From assembly GCA_026131555.1 (NCBI GenBank), contig JAMXJH010000001.1:186001-250000 (forward strand): a stretch of DNA of 64,000 nt, written 5' to 3'. The stretch comes from Aerococcaceae bacterium NML190073. GTDB lineage: Bacteria; Bacillota; Bacilli; Lactobacillales; Aerococcaceae. The notes under the pieces are model-generated. The model worked only from the letters and a program-made list of their open reading frames with translations. It did not search any database and was not told the DNA's origin. Made by a program: the position numbers and the translations under genes. Below are positions 1-7,818 of the stretch, one piece after another. The first letter of the stretch is position 1. Each line of letters begins with the position of its first letter.

Positions 1-720
1 CCCAACTACGCTAGTATGCGCATCATCATTTCCGAGAACCGACACCTCACACTCATGCGCTGTGATTCCTTGTTCAACGACAATGCGTCGGTCATATTCC
101 AATGCCAATTCCACTGCCGCACGCAATTCCTCGCTGCTGTGCACCTTGGAAATACCGACACTCGAGCCCATATTCGCCGGCTTGACGAATAGCGGATATA
201 ATAAATTCCCTTCGCAACGTTGAATCCAAGCGTCGCTATCTTGACGCCAATCACGCATATCAAACGCCACATAAGGCACTTGCGGAATTCCCGCCTGTTG
301 GAATAATTGCTTGCTGATGACTTTGTCCATACCGCATGCGCTTGCCGTTACACCTGCACCGACGTACGGCATATTTAGCACTTCGAGGAATCCCTGAATC
401 GTGCCATCCTCCCCATTTGGCCCATGCAGAATCGGAAACACAATCGCATCCGGTTGCGCTATCTCTCCCGGTGAAATTTGCACCCCGACAGAATTCGCAC
501 CATCCCAAACAGCTTGCGCCCCTTTTTGCAAAATGAGGTGACCGGAATCTTCCAAAGGTGCCGTTAACAACGGTGCTTGCAACCATTCGCCGTCCTTCGT
601 AATATAAATTGGTTGTACTTGATAGTAATTAAACATAATGGACCGGCAAATATTGTGCGCTGAAATAATCGAAATATCGTGTTCCGCGCTCTGTCCGCCA
701 TATAGTAGAATAATCTTCAT
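1..720 (-). CDS. ddl: D-alanine--D-alanine ligase, N-terminal 240 codons (cut by window edge)
   Basis: ATP-grasp ligase that joins two D-alanines for the peptidoglycan precursor pathway in the cytoplasm. Translation from the ATG at 718-720 gives MKIILLYGGQSAEHDIS, the typical Ddl start. It continues through HGPNGEDG (about residue 99), PYVGAGVTASACGMDK and FVKPANMGSSVG, the Ddl signature and ATP-binding segments. The frame is open to base 1, so roughly the last third (ATP-grasp C-terminal lobe) lies outside the window. An AGGAGG ribosome site sits 8 bases before the start. The gene lies 16 bp behind an unknown gene on the same strand. Alanine racemase and murF, in the same pathway, are encoded 9-14 kb away. 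Confidence 0.96.
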   Translation of the reverse strand, partial: MKIILLYGGQSAEHDISIISAHNICRSIMFNYYQVQPIYITKDGEWLQAPLLTAPLEDSGHLILQKGAQAVWDGANSVGVQISPGEIAQPDAIVFPILHGPNGEDGTIQGFLEVLNMPYVGAGVTASACGMDKVISKQLFQQAGIPQVPYVAFDMRDWRQDSDAWIQRCEGNLLYPLFVKPANMGSSVGISKVHSSEELRAAVELALEYDRRIVVEQGITAHECEVSVLGNDDAHTSVVG

Positions 721-736
721 GCTAAATCCTCCTGTG

Positions 737-1495
737 CTACATCTCAAAAATCGTTAAATTCAAACGCCATTCCTGTAACGATATGTCGTAAATCAATGTC
801 CCGACACGCTCATTCAGTGACTGCCCTTGCGTCAACAAAGTCAATTCATCTTCAATAATCATTAACGGAATATACCATGCTAACTTATCCGCATAAGCCT
901 GTGTGAAATTCACTTTCAACCCACTCGCAAATAATGGCGCTATCTCCAAGACAATCTCCATCGGCAGCTCTGCCACCTGTTCACGACGCGCAAAAAAACG
1001 CGCCCGTGATTCATTGACTAAATCTTCAACACGCTCACGAATCACTCGTTGAAAGCGAGGGTAGAAATGAGCCACATGACGATAATACATCTTACTCAAG
1101 CCGTTCGGCAAGGTTAGGAACACATAATTATTCTGTAACTTGTAGAAAAAAGCTGAACGCAAAACAGATGAACTATGAAACAAATATAATAATTCCGCTA
1201 TTTCATTGGGCGTCAATTGATGCATCAATTCCATACTCTCGAAATCAATCCAATTCGACATGCGCAAGCCCTTGCTCTGACAAACTTCCATGTAGTTTAA
1301 CACTTCCGTCTTACCACGCAAAACCTTGAAGTTCGTCTGCACATCATACCGCCCGAAGTCCGCAGGCGCCTCTGCCAATATTAAATTATTGGGAATGTAT
1401 TGCGTTTCGAAATCGCTACTATTCAAGCCGATTCCCCGCGTCATCACATAGTTTGTCACTGAATCGTAATGCACATACAAGTTCACGCGACTCAT
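737..1495 (-). CDS. Conserved-looking protein of unknown function, 252 aa
   Basis: I do not recognise the family. The product is a soluble-looking 252-residue protein without signal peptide or membrane segment and is mixed alpha/beta by eye. It has an aromatic and basic middle (KMYYRHVAHFYPRFQRV, about residues 139-153). The start is supported by AAAGGAGGTGGAGT just before the ATG. It lies 16 bp upstream of ddl on the same strand and is probably co-transcribed with it, which may hint at a cell-wall or envelope context but does not prove one. No catalytic motif stands out. Confidence 0.75.
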   Translation of the reverse strand: MSRVNLYVHYDSVTNYVMTRGIGLNSSDFETQYIPNNLILAEAPADFGRYDVQTNFKVLRGKTEVLNYMEVCQSKGLRMSNWIDFESMELMHQLTPNEIAELLYLFHSSSVLRSAFFYKLQNNYVFLTLPNGLSKMYYRHVAHFYPRFQRVIRERVEDLVNESRARFFARREQVAELPMEIVLEIAPLFASGLKVNFTQAYADKLAWYIPLMIIEDELTLLTQGQSLNERVGTLIYDISLQEWRLNLTIFEM

Positions 1496-1618
1496 ACTCC
1501 ACCTCCTTTCATACCTATCTGCTTCATTCTACTCTCTTTTGTTACAAAAAAATAGTTTGTATTCCGTTAAAAATATGTCAATTATATGATGAGTTGATTG
1601 CCTTGTTGAAATATTTAC

Positions 1619-2176
1619 TTAGAAACTTACTTTCGGAACTTCACGCGCTTCAGCCGGCGCTTCCAAATAAGGCTTCACAGCAAATCCGTGCACGCCTGCT
1701 ACAATGTTCTTAGGGAACAATTGTACTTGCGTATTGTATTGCCCAATGCTTGAATTGTACAATTGGCGCGCTTTGGCAATCTTGTCTTCCGTATCCGTCA
1801 AGTTCCCTTGTAAATCCAAGAAGTTCTGATTCGCCTTCAATTCCGGATACGATTCCGCAACCGCCAATAAACGTGACAACGCAGAACTCAACAAATTAGA
1901 CATTTGGTTAATTTGTTCCGGGCTGGCATCTGCCGGCAAACTCAACAATTGTTGACGCGCTTTCGTCACTTCCTCTAAAGTTGAACTTTCATGCTTTGCA
2001 TAACCTTTCACTGTTTCCACTAAATTGGGAATCAAATCATTACGACGTTGCAACTGCACATCAATTTGACTGAAGCTTTGCTCCGCCCAAGTGCGCACCT
2101 GAATTAACGAGTTATAAATTCCCGCCCACATCAAGCCGATAACCGCTACAACACCTACTATAACCAATACTGGCAT
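1619..2176 (-). CDS. lemA: LemA family protein
   Basis: The 185-residue protein has one N-terminal membrane segment (about residues 2-20). The conserved LemA helical core follows (YNSLIQVRTWAEQSFSQIDV, QLQRRNDLIPNLVETVKGYA), then the paired helices around residues 90-150. This is the classic LemA architecture: a short extracellular or cytoplasmic tail, one anchor and a coiled-helix bundle. The molecular role of the family is unsettled; it is often linked to membrane-protein processing next to HtpX-like proteases, but no htpX is adjacent here. The start has TAGGAGGAGAGA upstream. The gene appears to be monocistronic with its own promoter. Confidence 0.93.
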   Translation of the reverse strand: MPVLVIVGVVAVIGLMWAGIYNSLIQVRTWAEQSFSQIDVQLQRRNDLIPNLVETVKGYAKHESSTLEEVTKARQQLLSLPADASPEQINQMSNLLSSALSRLLAVAESYPELKANQNFLDLQGNLTDTEDKIAKARQLYNSSIGQYNTQVQLFPKNIVAGVHGFAVKPYLEAPAEAREVPKVSF

Positions 2177-2208
2177 ATTCTCTCCTCCTAAAAAATTAAT
2201 CTAACTTT

Positions 2209-2237
2209 ATTATAGAATAAACCGCCCCACTTGTCGA
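2209..2237 (-). promoter_or_regulatory. Predicted sigma-A promoter of lemA
   Basis: On the minus strand TCGACA is followed by a 17-base spacer and TATAAT, 33 bases upstream of the lemA ATG. It matches the vegetative consensus well. Confidence 0.7.
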
Positions 2238-2476
2238 AACAAAACGTTAACAAAACGCTTCCAGATTCCTATTCCGTCTAAGAATGCAAAAAAACTCCTC
2301 AAACCACAAGTGGAAAGGGGAGATAGGAAACTCCATATCATAGGAGATTCAACACACAACACGGTACGCTAACCATTCGGTTTACTGTCAGCAAGATGAT
2401 TCACCTAGCCTATTTATACAGATAACCGTCTTAGCATATTGAACGAATAATCTCTTGTGTCAACATCTTCCGATAG
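2238..2476. other. Intergenic stretch without a recognised gene
   Basis: No convincing ORF, terminator or RNA structure was seen. A short distant dyad (CCACTTGT near 2226 and ACAAGTGG near 2308) is too far apart to interpret. Confidence 0.4.
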
Positions 2477-2752
2477 CTATTCACTATCAGAAGTATCTAG
2501 CGACTTTTTGTTATCATTATAACCTGTCACCAATAAATAGATTCCCGTTATCTGCATCACAAATAACATTCCTATCCCTAGCACACGTTTGAATACGTCA
2601 TCAATATACGCCTCCGCGAACACTTTAGGATAAGGCGCATCTGGTCCTGATAAATACGAACCATCTAACGCTCTATTAGGGTCATGCACCAGATACACAA
2701 GCGAAAGAATAATTCCTAACCCTAGCAACGTCCAACCTATTTTAATTTTCAT
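2477..2752 (-). CDS. Small membrane protein of unknown function, 91 aa
   Basis: The product has two hydrophobic segments (about residues 4-22 and 57-78) separated by a polar, proline- and aspartate-rich loop, and a charged tail. A two-pass membrane protein is the simplest reading. The ATG at 2752 is chosen over the GTG one codon upstream because GAGGAG lies 9 bases before it. No family is recognised. It belongs to a run of small membrane-protein genes on this strand (2.5-4.1 kb), which are often variable accessory genes. Confidence 0.6.
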   Translation of the reverse strand: MKIKIGWTLLGLGIILSLVYLVHDPNRALDGSYLSGPDAPYPKVFAEAYIDDVFKRVLGIGMLFVMQITGIYLLVTGYNDNKKSLDTSDSE

Positions 2753-2902
2753 CACTGCTCACTCCTCACACATTCTTTGAATTGCATTTTTATTTCACTT
2801 TAATAGTTTACACAATTGTTTATTAGTACTATTTTAGTGCGGTTATTACGCTAATCTATCCTCCTATCCAAGAACCGTTATGATATCTAATGACTGATAG
2901 TT

Positions 2903-3133
2903 TCAAAACAACCAAAAACGATGTTTGTACGCTTTAATTTTTACGTTGGGATTGTGTTGCTTGACGGTATCCAACCATTCGTGAACAGTAACATTCTCTT
3001 GCAAAGCTTCTGGACAAAATATCACCTTGCTATGAGCGAATTTGGAACGAAGAAGCAATGAGACAGCCTTAACAATGATAGTCTGTGTGTGCGTATGAGC
3101 AACAGCAATGCACGTTCTATATTCGGAAAACAT
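2903..3133 (-). CDS. Truncated C-terminal paralogue of the neighbouring YcxB-like protein
   Basis: The 76-residue frame starts one base after the stop of the preceding gene (TAACATG), so translation could be coupled; no separate Shine-Dalgarno is seen. Its C-terminal half (VTVHEWLDTVKQHNPNVKIK) aligns with the C-terminus of the upstream 186-residue protein (FTVEDIIRLIQTHNPTIKVL), and both end in an aromatic tail (WLF and LFF). The N-terminal membrane half is absent and the first 25 residues look like fortuitous translation. It is probably the remnant of a tandem duplication, although a small functional protein cannot be excluded. Confidence 0.45.
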   Translation of the reverse strand: MFSEYRTCIAVAHTHTQTIIVKAVSLLLRSKFAHSKVIFCPEALQENVTVHEWLDTVKQHNPNVKIKAYKHRFWLF

Positions 3134-3134
3134 G

Positions 3135-3695
3135 TTAAAAAAACAACGTTTTACGCCAAAATTTCCCTGAATATAGCACTTTAATAGTCGGATTGTGGGT
3201 CTGAATCAATCGAATGATATCCTCTACCGTAAAATCGATAAACTCCAAAGTGTCTAACAACAATATAAGCTTTCGCTTCATAAAAAAAGCTATCGTTCCT
3301 CTACCAATAATAATTTTTGATAAGTCTTGATAAGAATAAAAATTCTCTACATCATCTCCGATACATTCTAATTTGTCTGTAAACCTTATTTCTCTGATTC
3401 TTTTGCTTACCGGTGTTCTTTTGCGTTTAATAGTATAGAACATTAATCTTAATACAGCGCCTATACCTCTTCCTATTGCAACAACAACAAAGCATATAAC
3501 CAACACGATCGGTAAACCAACTATGATTATTTGAAAATAGTAGCTATCTGGAACTTTATGTGTCTTTAATGCATACAACATCACGCCTATTGAATAACAT
3601 AGAATAAAAATCACATCAAATAAAGAAATGCTAAATATACAATATACATACAATTTCCTCAAAGCCTCTATAAAATTAGGGTTACGTATAATCAT
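3135..3695 (-). CDS. YcxB-like membrane protein
   Basis: The 186-residue product has two transmembrane segments (about residues 14-40 and 52-76). A basic linker (FYTIKRKRTPVSKRI) follows, then a C-terminal domain with FYSYQDLSKIIIGRGTIAFFMKRKLILLLDTLEF. That arrangement resembles YcxB-like membrane proteins, which carry a small PH-like C-terminal domain; the assignment is by architecture and is tentative. The ATG at 3695 is preferred to the upstream GTG because GGAGG lies 6 bases before it. A shortened copy of its C-terminus follows immediately downstream. Confidence 0.6.
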   Translation of the reverse strand: MIIRNPNFIEALRKLYVYCIFSISLFDVIFILCYSIGVMLYALKTHKVPDSYYFQIIIVGLPIVLVICFVVVAIGRGIGAVLRLMFYTIKRKRTPVSKRIREIRFTDKLECIGDDVENFYSYQDLSKIIIGRGTIAFFMKRKLILLLDTLEFIDFTVEDIIRLIQTHNPTIKVLYSGKFWRKTLFF

Positions 3696-3799
3696 TCCTA
3701 TCCTCCATTTACTCCTCACGATTCTTCGATTTCAAACGCAGACAACTTATCCCCTTTCGATTTGTCATGCCTCATAAGCATTTGCTCATTGTAGACTTA

Positions 3800-4069
3800 C
3801 TACAAAACGAGCGTGCCATTAAACCATCGGCTTAACAAAATTACAATAATTAGACCTAGTACAACTAGGAGAAACTTCAACACTCTGAAGTCTTCTTTTA
3901 CAAGATGTCCGTTGATTTTCTTCTTGAGTGCCAGTTCTGCCAGCGCTAATAATACGATACAAAGTAACGGTAGGTAAGGCGTTGAGAATACGCCGCCCAT
4001 CGATAGTAAAGTAAATAAGAAGTAAATCCATCGATAATACTTCATTAAATTCTGTCCTAAGTTCTCCAT
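3800..4069 (-). CDS. Small hydrophobic membrane protein, 89 aa
   Basis: The product carries three hydrophobic segments (about residues 12-27, 31-46 and 66-83) with a basic loop AELALKKKINGHLVKED between the second and third. The ATG at 4069 is chosen because AGGAG is positioned 7 bases upstream; a longer frame reaching 4204 has no ribosome site and an implausible N-terminus. No family is recognised. It is in the same orientation as the small membrane genes at 2.5-3.7 kb. Confidence 0.55.
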   Translation of the reverse strand: MENLGQNLMKYYRWIYFLFTLLSMGGVFSTPYLPLLCIVLLALAELALKKKINGHLVKEDFRVLKFLLVVLGLIIVILLSRWFNGTLVL

Positions 4070-4339
4070 TTGTTCGCTCCTGTTCTTAATACTTCCTATC
4101 CGGCACTTATCGATGTCCGCTACAACCGAATAGCTTATGTACAATTTAATATTCGTGAACGGAATCAGGTGGATTGGTACAGCTAGGTTTACCTGTTCAT
4201 TCACGCATTTCGAAATGACTATAACAGGTTAAACATGATAAAGCAATTGATTCTTTTAATTTTCTTATCATTATAATATCTAATAGTCGGTAGTCTGTGA
4301 CGGAGGGCGCTTGTATCCGATAGTGACAGCGCATCGCGC

Positions 4340-4385
4340 GGGGAAAAATAAACCGCAACTTGCTCGATGTGTGAGCCCGTTGCGG
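4340..4385 (-). terminator. Probable terminator of the 259-aa gene
   Basis: On the minus strand the inverted repeat CCGCAAC / GTTGCGG with a 19-base loop is followed by TTTATTTTT. It lies just after the stop codon at 4398. Confidence 0.5.
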
Positions 4386-4397
4386 CGAGTGAAGTTG

Positions 4398-5177
4398 CTA
4401 TACAGTTGTCGATGTTGCCTCGCTTGTTGGTGTTGCCGGTTTTTTGTCAGTGACATTTGCCTTAGATTTGCCTTTACGTCGCGCGAGGTTGTCTGCGTAA
4501 TATTTGTGAACGCCGTTAATTATCGTCAGTGTCTGCGTATAGAATTCGGTCTTCTTGACTTGGGCGTGAATGGCGGTATAAGCGAGAAGTAAGCGGTAGT
4601 CTTGAGCGAGTGCTTGGCGCAAGGTTTTGACATCGTACTTGACTCGTCCGCGTCGCTCTTTGATTCGATCCGTGAATACCTTATTGAATTGCGTTTGGCT
4701 TTCGGTTAGATTCGTCACAAATTTGGTAATCCCTAATGTTGTCACGTCCGGTTGATATTCCGGTGTCTTCAGCTTCGCCAACAAGGAATTGATGAGGCTC
4801 GTTTCTTCTTCATAACCTTTGCCCGCTGTGTTGCGATATTGCTTGAACAGAAGATTCAGCGCATTGTAGGCATCTTTCTCGGCAATTTGTCGTGCAAAGC
4901 GATATGGGCGAATACTGTCAAAAAGTGCTTTCAAACTGGCATCGCGTTCTGTGTCTGCTTGGCTGAGCGCTTCTGATTTCTCGCTGGCAACTACTTGTTC
5001 GAGTGCGTTTTGCATAGCGGTTAATTTCGTCTTGACGTCCGCCAGCAAGCGTTTGAAATCCTCGTCTGCCGTCTTAGGCTTCGTTGCTTCGTATTCTTCC
5101 ACGAAGCGAGCAACTAATTGTGCATATTCGGCGTGGTGCAACATACCATAATTAAGCTTTTGAACATCTTTTAACAT
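4398..5177 (-). CDS. Helical protein of unknown function (DUF6261-like), 259 aa
   Basis: This soluble, strongly helical protein begins MLKDVQKLNYGMLHHAEYAQLV and is rich in Lys, Ala, Glu and Leu, with a basic Ser/Thr-rich tail. The beginning and the repeated helical layout recall DUF6261 proteins, but I am not certain. There is no signal peptide or membrane segment. The start has AAAGGA 9 bases upstream, and a good promoter precedes it. The gene stands alone, with the 41 bp tandem array upstream of its promoter and the broken toxin locus beyond that. It could be an accessory or mobile-type gene. Confidence 0.65.
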   Translation of the reverse strand: MLKDVQKLNYGMLHHAEYAQLVARFVEEYEATKPKTADEDFKRLLADVKTKLTAMQNALEQVVASEKSEALSQADTERDASLKALFDSIRPYRFARQIAEKDAYNALNLLFKQYRNTAGKGYEEETSLINSLLAKLKTPEYQPDVTTLGITKFVTNLTESQTQFNKVFTDRIKERRGRVKYDVKTLRQALAQDYRLLLAYTAIHAQVKKTEFYTQTLTIINGVHKYYADNLARRKGKSKANVTDKKPATPTSEATSTTV

Positions 5178-5219
5178 AACAAATTCCTTTCCGATTTATT
5201 TTTTGTTTAATTTATGGTT

Positions 5220-5248
5220 ATTTTACACCATTTAATTTTGTTTGTCCA
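5220..5248 (-). promoter_or_regulatory. Predicted promoter of the 259-aa gene
   Basis: Minus strand TGGACA, a 17-base spacer ending in TG, then TAAAAT, 43 bases upstream of the ATG at 5177. The surrounding sequence is very AT-rich. Confidence 0.6.
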
Positions 5249-5409
5249 CAATTTTTATTCTGTTTTTTTGTTTTTATTTATTTTTTATGCTGAATTTTGA
5301 TTAATTTATTCTTTATGACTTCTTTAAAATCCAAAATGTCGGTTAACCTTATATTTGAGGCATACTAGCCGTTGGGTTGTCTGCGTGTTTTTCTTCTATG
5401 AGATTGCTG

Positions 5410-5726
5410 AAATTTCGCATGATTGCATTACTTTTTTCTAAAGCAACCCGAAAATTCGGCATGACAGCGTTACTTTTTTGAAAGCACGCCAAAATTTCGC
5501 GTGACGGCGTTACTTTTTTCTAAAGTAATCCGAAAATTCGGCATGACGGCGTTACTTTTTTTGAAAGTACGCTAAAATTTCGCGTGACAGCGTTACTTTT
5601 TTTGAAAGTACGCCAAAATTCCGCGTGACAGCGTTACTTTTTTTGAAAGTACGCCAAAATTCCGCGTGACAGCGTTACTTTTTTTGAAAGTACACCAAAA
5701 TTCCGCATGACGGCGTTACTTTAATT
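5410..5726. repeat. Tandem array of about eight 40-42 bp units
   Basis: The anchor GCGTTACTTTT (first copy GCATTAC) recurs at 5425, 5467, 5507, 5549, 5590, 5631, 5672 and 5713, giving periods of 42, 40, 42, 41, 41, 41 and 41. Two unit types are visible: one with TCTAAAG and CCGAAAATTCGG, the other with TTGAAAGTACGCCAAAATT. They alternate at first, then the second type is repeated. Each unit can fold a short hairpin (TACTTT / AAAGTA). There are no unique spacers, so it is not CRISPR. The array occupies most of the gene-free stretch 5178-5760. Confidence 0.9.
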
Positions 5727-5964
5727 TCAAGAACAGCTGTCATGCGGCGTGACGGGGAACTTTGGTTTTTGGGGAGGTGGGATATGCGCGCGAGCGGCGA
5801 ACTTTCATTCTTATCGTTCTCGGACTAACCGGATTTCTCGAACAACCTGCTCTTAGGATGATTTGCATGGGAAGCAAACACCTTCTCCCAAAAAACAAAC
5901 ACGAACGTTTTCTGCTTTTTGCATATATAACGTATGAAAATATATTGAATGATTACTTTCTTTA

Positions 5965-5998
5965 TGTTATATTCATCTCGAAATAAGCAACTTCTATA
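5965..5998 (+). repeat. 34 bp direct repeat, copy 1
   Basis: Bases 5965-5998 match 7769-7802 at 32 of 34 positions (core TTATATTCATCTCGAAATAA). Both copies abut the left edge of a toxin- or immunity-type fragment, suggesting cassette recombination or duplication. Confidence 0.85.
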
Positions 5999-6009
5999 TT
6001 GAATACGGA

Positions 6010-6261
6010 TTGCGGCGACCAACTTTATTCAGTGGACAAGTACTGTATTTCATTGCGACACTTTTTTGTGAACATGGAAATGAATGCCCGAGTCTAACTG
6101 TTAGGGGATATTCAGTGGATACCGTAAATAAAGCTACCGCAAATGAGATGTCCAAGATTCATTCGGATGCAGGAAAAGCTGTCGTGAAGTTGAAGACGGT
6201 TGTTTTTGAATATATTATAGAGCCGGATAACGCTATAAATCATCGTTTTTTAAGCCTATAA
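6010..6261 (+). pseudogene. Degraded polymorphic-toxin C-terminal tip (copy A)
   Basis: The open frame gives HGNE...GYSVDTVNKATANEM, then VVFEYIIEPDNAIN and a hydrophobic end. The order matches the toxin tip at 6.9-7.24 kb: a GHG..HL segment, a SVDKVN-type segment, an EYR segment, DD.INVGTYYP and a stop. Key positions have been lost (no RHL; INVGTYYP reads INHRFLSL). There is no delivery domain such as LXG upstream and no plausible ribosome site, so it looks like a dead tip. An Imm40-like gene follows 25 bp downstream, the normal toxin-immunity order. The assignment depends on motif order by eye. Confidence 0.5.
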
Positions 6262-6285
6262 ATAATTAATTAAGGAGTCGATACT

Positions 6286-6648
6286 ATGTCATGGGAGCAA
6301 ATATTACCCAAAGAATTGTTTGAAAAATCTCATTATTTATACGAACAGTTCGGTGTCTCGGAATACGCTTGGACCTATGAAGACATCTTGTCTATTTGCT
6401 TGATTATTCAACAAGAAAATCTAATTATACTCGGCGGAGACGTGTACGCATATGCTAACGGTACAATACAATCAACCTATGATAGTTGGTACTACGAAGG
6501 CGAATCTTCACAAGACTCTGTCGTGAAGACGATAGAATATATGAATCGTTACATCGAACGGAACGGAGAGAATTTTTTATTCGTCATCGTTGTTCGAAAT
6601 GAAAAAATCCTGTCAAAGAACACCAAGCCAATACACATTACCGAGTGA
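6286..6648 (+). CDS. Imm40-like immunity protein
   Basis: The 120-residue cytoplasmic protein has the segments YAWTYEDILSICLIIQQENL, IILGGDVYAYANGTIQSTYD and SWYYEG, then a helical SVVKTIEYMNRYI and a strand FLFVIVV. The ILGGDVY...YD.WY pattern is what I associate with the Imm40 family of immunity proteins, which neutralise toxins delivered by contact-dependent or type VII-like systems. AAGGAG lies 9 bases before the ATG. It is intact, unlike the toxin pieces on both sides, and could act as an orphan immunity gene. The family call is from memory of the motif. Confidence 0.7.
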   Translation: MSWEQILPKELFEKSHYLYEQFGVSEYAWTYEDILSICLIIQQENLIILGGDVYAYANGTIQSTYDSWYYEGESSQDSVVKTIEYMNRYIERNGENFLFVIVVRNEKILSKNTKPIHITE

Positions 6649-6682
6649 TTACTTGCCTATCTTGAATGAAAATAATATATCT

Positions 6683-6912
6683 GCGATTACACAAAACACT
6701 GGAAAAATCAATGAAATTATCCATCACCATACTGTATCTTACAATGCATGGTCTCGTTTATATCTGTCACTAACAGATTTACTTTATTTATTAGAACAAA
6801 TTATTCATTCCAACAACACTACAACCTCTATTTCCATTGTTCCCTTTTATCGTAGCGAAGCACGCGGCGGCTTCCAAGAAGCGTTTGATATTGGTCGTTT
6901 CTATATTGAATG
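6683..6912 (+). pseudogene. Truncated immunity-gene paralogue lacking a start codon
   Basis: In frame with 6590 the translation INEIIHHHTVSY...PFYRSEARGGFQEAFDIGRFYIECR is about 60% identical by eye, over some 70 residues, to the N-terminus of the intact protein at 8236-8766. The position of that protein's ATG reads GCG here. Homology stops abruptly at FYIECR, where the sequence runs straight into a toxin fragment read in another frame. It is therefore a 5' fragment of an immunity gene, cut by recombination and not expected to make product. Confidence 0.75.
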
Positions 6913-7238
6913 CCGCAGACAAAGCAACGGATGCAGGAAAAGGCACTGTGAAAAGCGCGGATAAAGTTGATGACATATATACTACTCCGGTAGGAGGTGG
7001 TGGAGTAACTAACATTGTAGAAATTAATGGTAAACAGATTACTATTGGACACGGAGGTAGACATCTAAAAGGAACGAATTTAAGTGTAGATAAAGCGGAT
7101 AGCACCTATCCAAAATTCCTCTAGGCGCAGAGAAAGCTTATAAAGGGCAAATATACGCAGACGGGTATATTGATAGAATATAGAGCGTTTGGAGTGACAG
7201 ATGATATAATCAACGTAGGTACATATTATCCTAAGTAA
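6905..7238 (+). pseudogene. Frameshifted polymorphic-toxin C-terminal tip (copy B)
   Basis: Three consecutive frames rebuild one domain. AADKATDAGKGTVKSADKVD, YTTPVGGGGVTN and ITIGHGGRHLKGTNLSVDK come in the first; PLGAEKAYKGQIYADGYID from 7118 in the second; and EYRAFGVTDDIINVGTYYPK from 7176, ending at TAA 7236-7238, in the third. The Gly-rich linker and the GHG.RHL and INVGTYYP motifs are typical of tips at the end of LXG or other polymorphic toxins. A nuclease-type activity is likely but not demonstrable here. No trafficking domain is present. At least two frameshifts and a fused 5' end make it a pseudogene. Confidence 0.72.
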
Positions 7239-7252
7239 AGAGAGGTTATTCT

Positions 7253-7633
7253 ATGAGTAGAACCGTAAGCCCGATTGAAATGGAGTGGTTGCGTACATTG
7301 TTGAACGTATCTTTTCAAGGTCAAACACAACTGCAATCGCAACTGACGTATTTAACGGTTGTAGAAGAAATATGGTCGCCGTATATTGCGTTGAAATTCG
7401 CTTCTAGCGGCGGCGAGTCATTCCCGTCTGCAGTAAGAGTGCCAGTCGACATGATTGCGTGGCAAAACCATCATGCACCTGTGCAATTTTTACTACATAT
7501 CAACAACGGCACAATTGATGAGTTAGAAGTCATTGCGCTTGACGGCTCCGTTGTTGACTGGGAGAATATATCTCTCGACCAATTAGAATACGGAGTAGCA
7601 GAAGAAGTAAAGATTCGCATGAATCCGATGTAG
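7253..7633 (+). CDS. Probable immunity protein, 126 aa, family not recognised
   Basis: This intact gene has GAGAGG 7 bases before the ATG and lies 14 bp behind the stop of toxin tip B, the usual place of the cognate immunity gene. The protein is small, acidic and soluble. Notable segments are PVQFLLHINNGTIDELEVIA and LDGSVVDWENISLDQLEYGV. I do not recognise the family, and the function rests on position and size. It remains open although its toxin partner is broken. Confidence 0.6.
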   Translation: MSRTVSPIEMEWLRTLLNVSFQGQTQLQSQLTYLTVVEEIWSPYIALKFASSGGESFPSAVRVPVDMIAWQNHHAPVQFLLHINNGTIDELEVIALDGSVVDWENISLDQLEYGVAEEVKIRMNPM

Positions 7634-7768
7634 TCGAACACCTGTTAGAAGATTGGCTGACAACTTTGACACGATTGCCCCGCTAACCATCTCTCAATCC
7701 CAAAACACGAACAATCAAAGGTATCTTTTGATAAAACGAAAAAACACATTACAATACTCTAATGAAGC

Positions 7769-7802
7769 TGTTATATTCATCTCGAAATAAACGACTTCTA
7801 TA
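7769..7802 (+). repeat. 34 bp direct repeat, copy 2
   Basis: Second copy of the element at 5965-5998 (32 of 34 identical). It ends immediately before the 5'-truncated frame starting at 7819, marking a probable recombination boundary. Confidence 0.85.
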
Positions 7803-7818
7803 GCACTCCCCTCAGTTA

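Noticed and set aside
5410-5726. CRISPR array
   Set aside because: Units of 40-42 bp follow one another with no unique spacers, and no cas gene is present.
5784-5828. 14-codon ORF with a strong Shine-Dalgarno (GGGGAGGTGG)
   Set aside because: Too short, and not followed by any homologous frame; probably chance or a remnant of a lost gene start.
5762-5986. 74-codon frame upstream of the toxin remnants
   Set aside because: It starts at a TTG without ribosome site and has no recognisable domain; it ends inside repeat copy 1.
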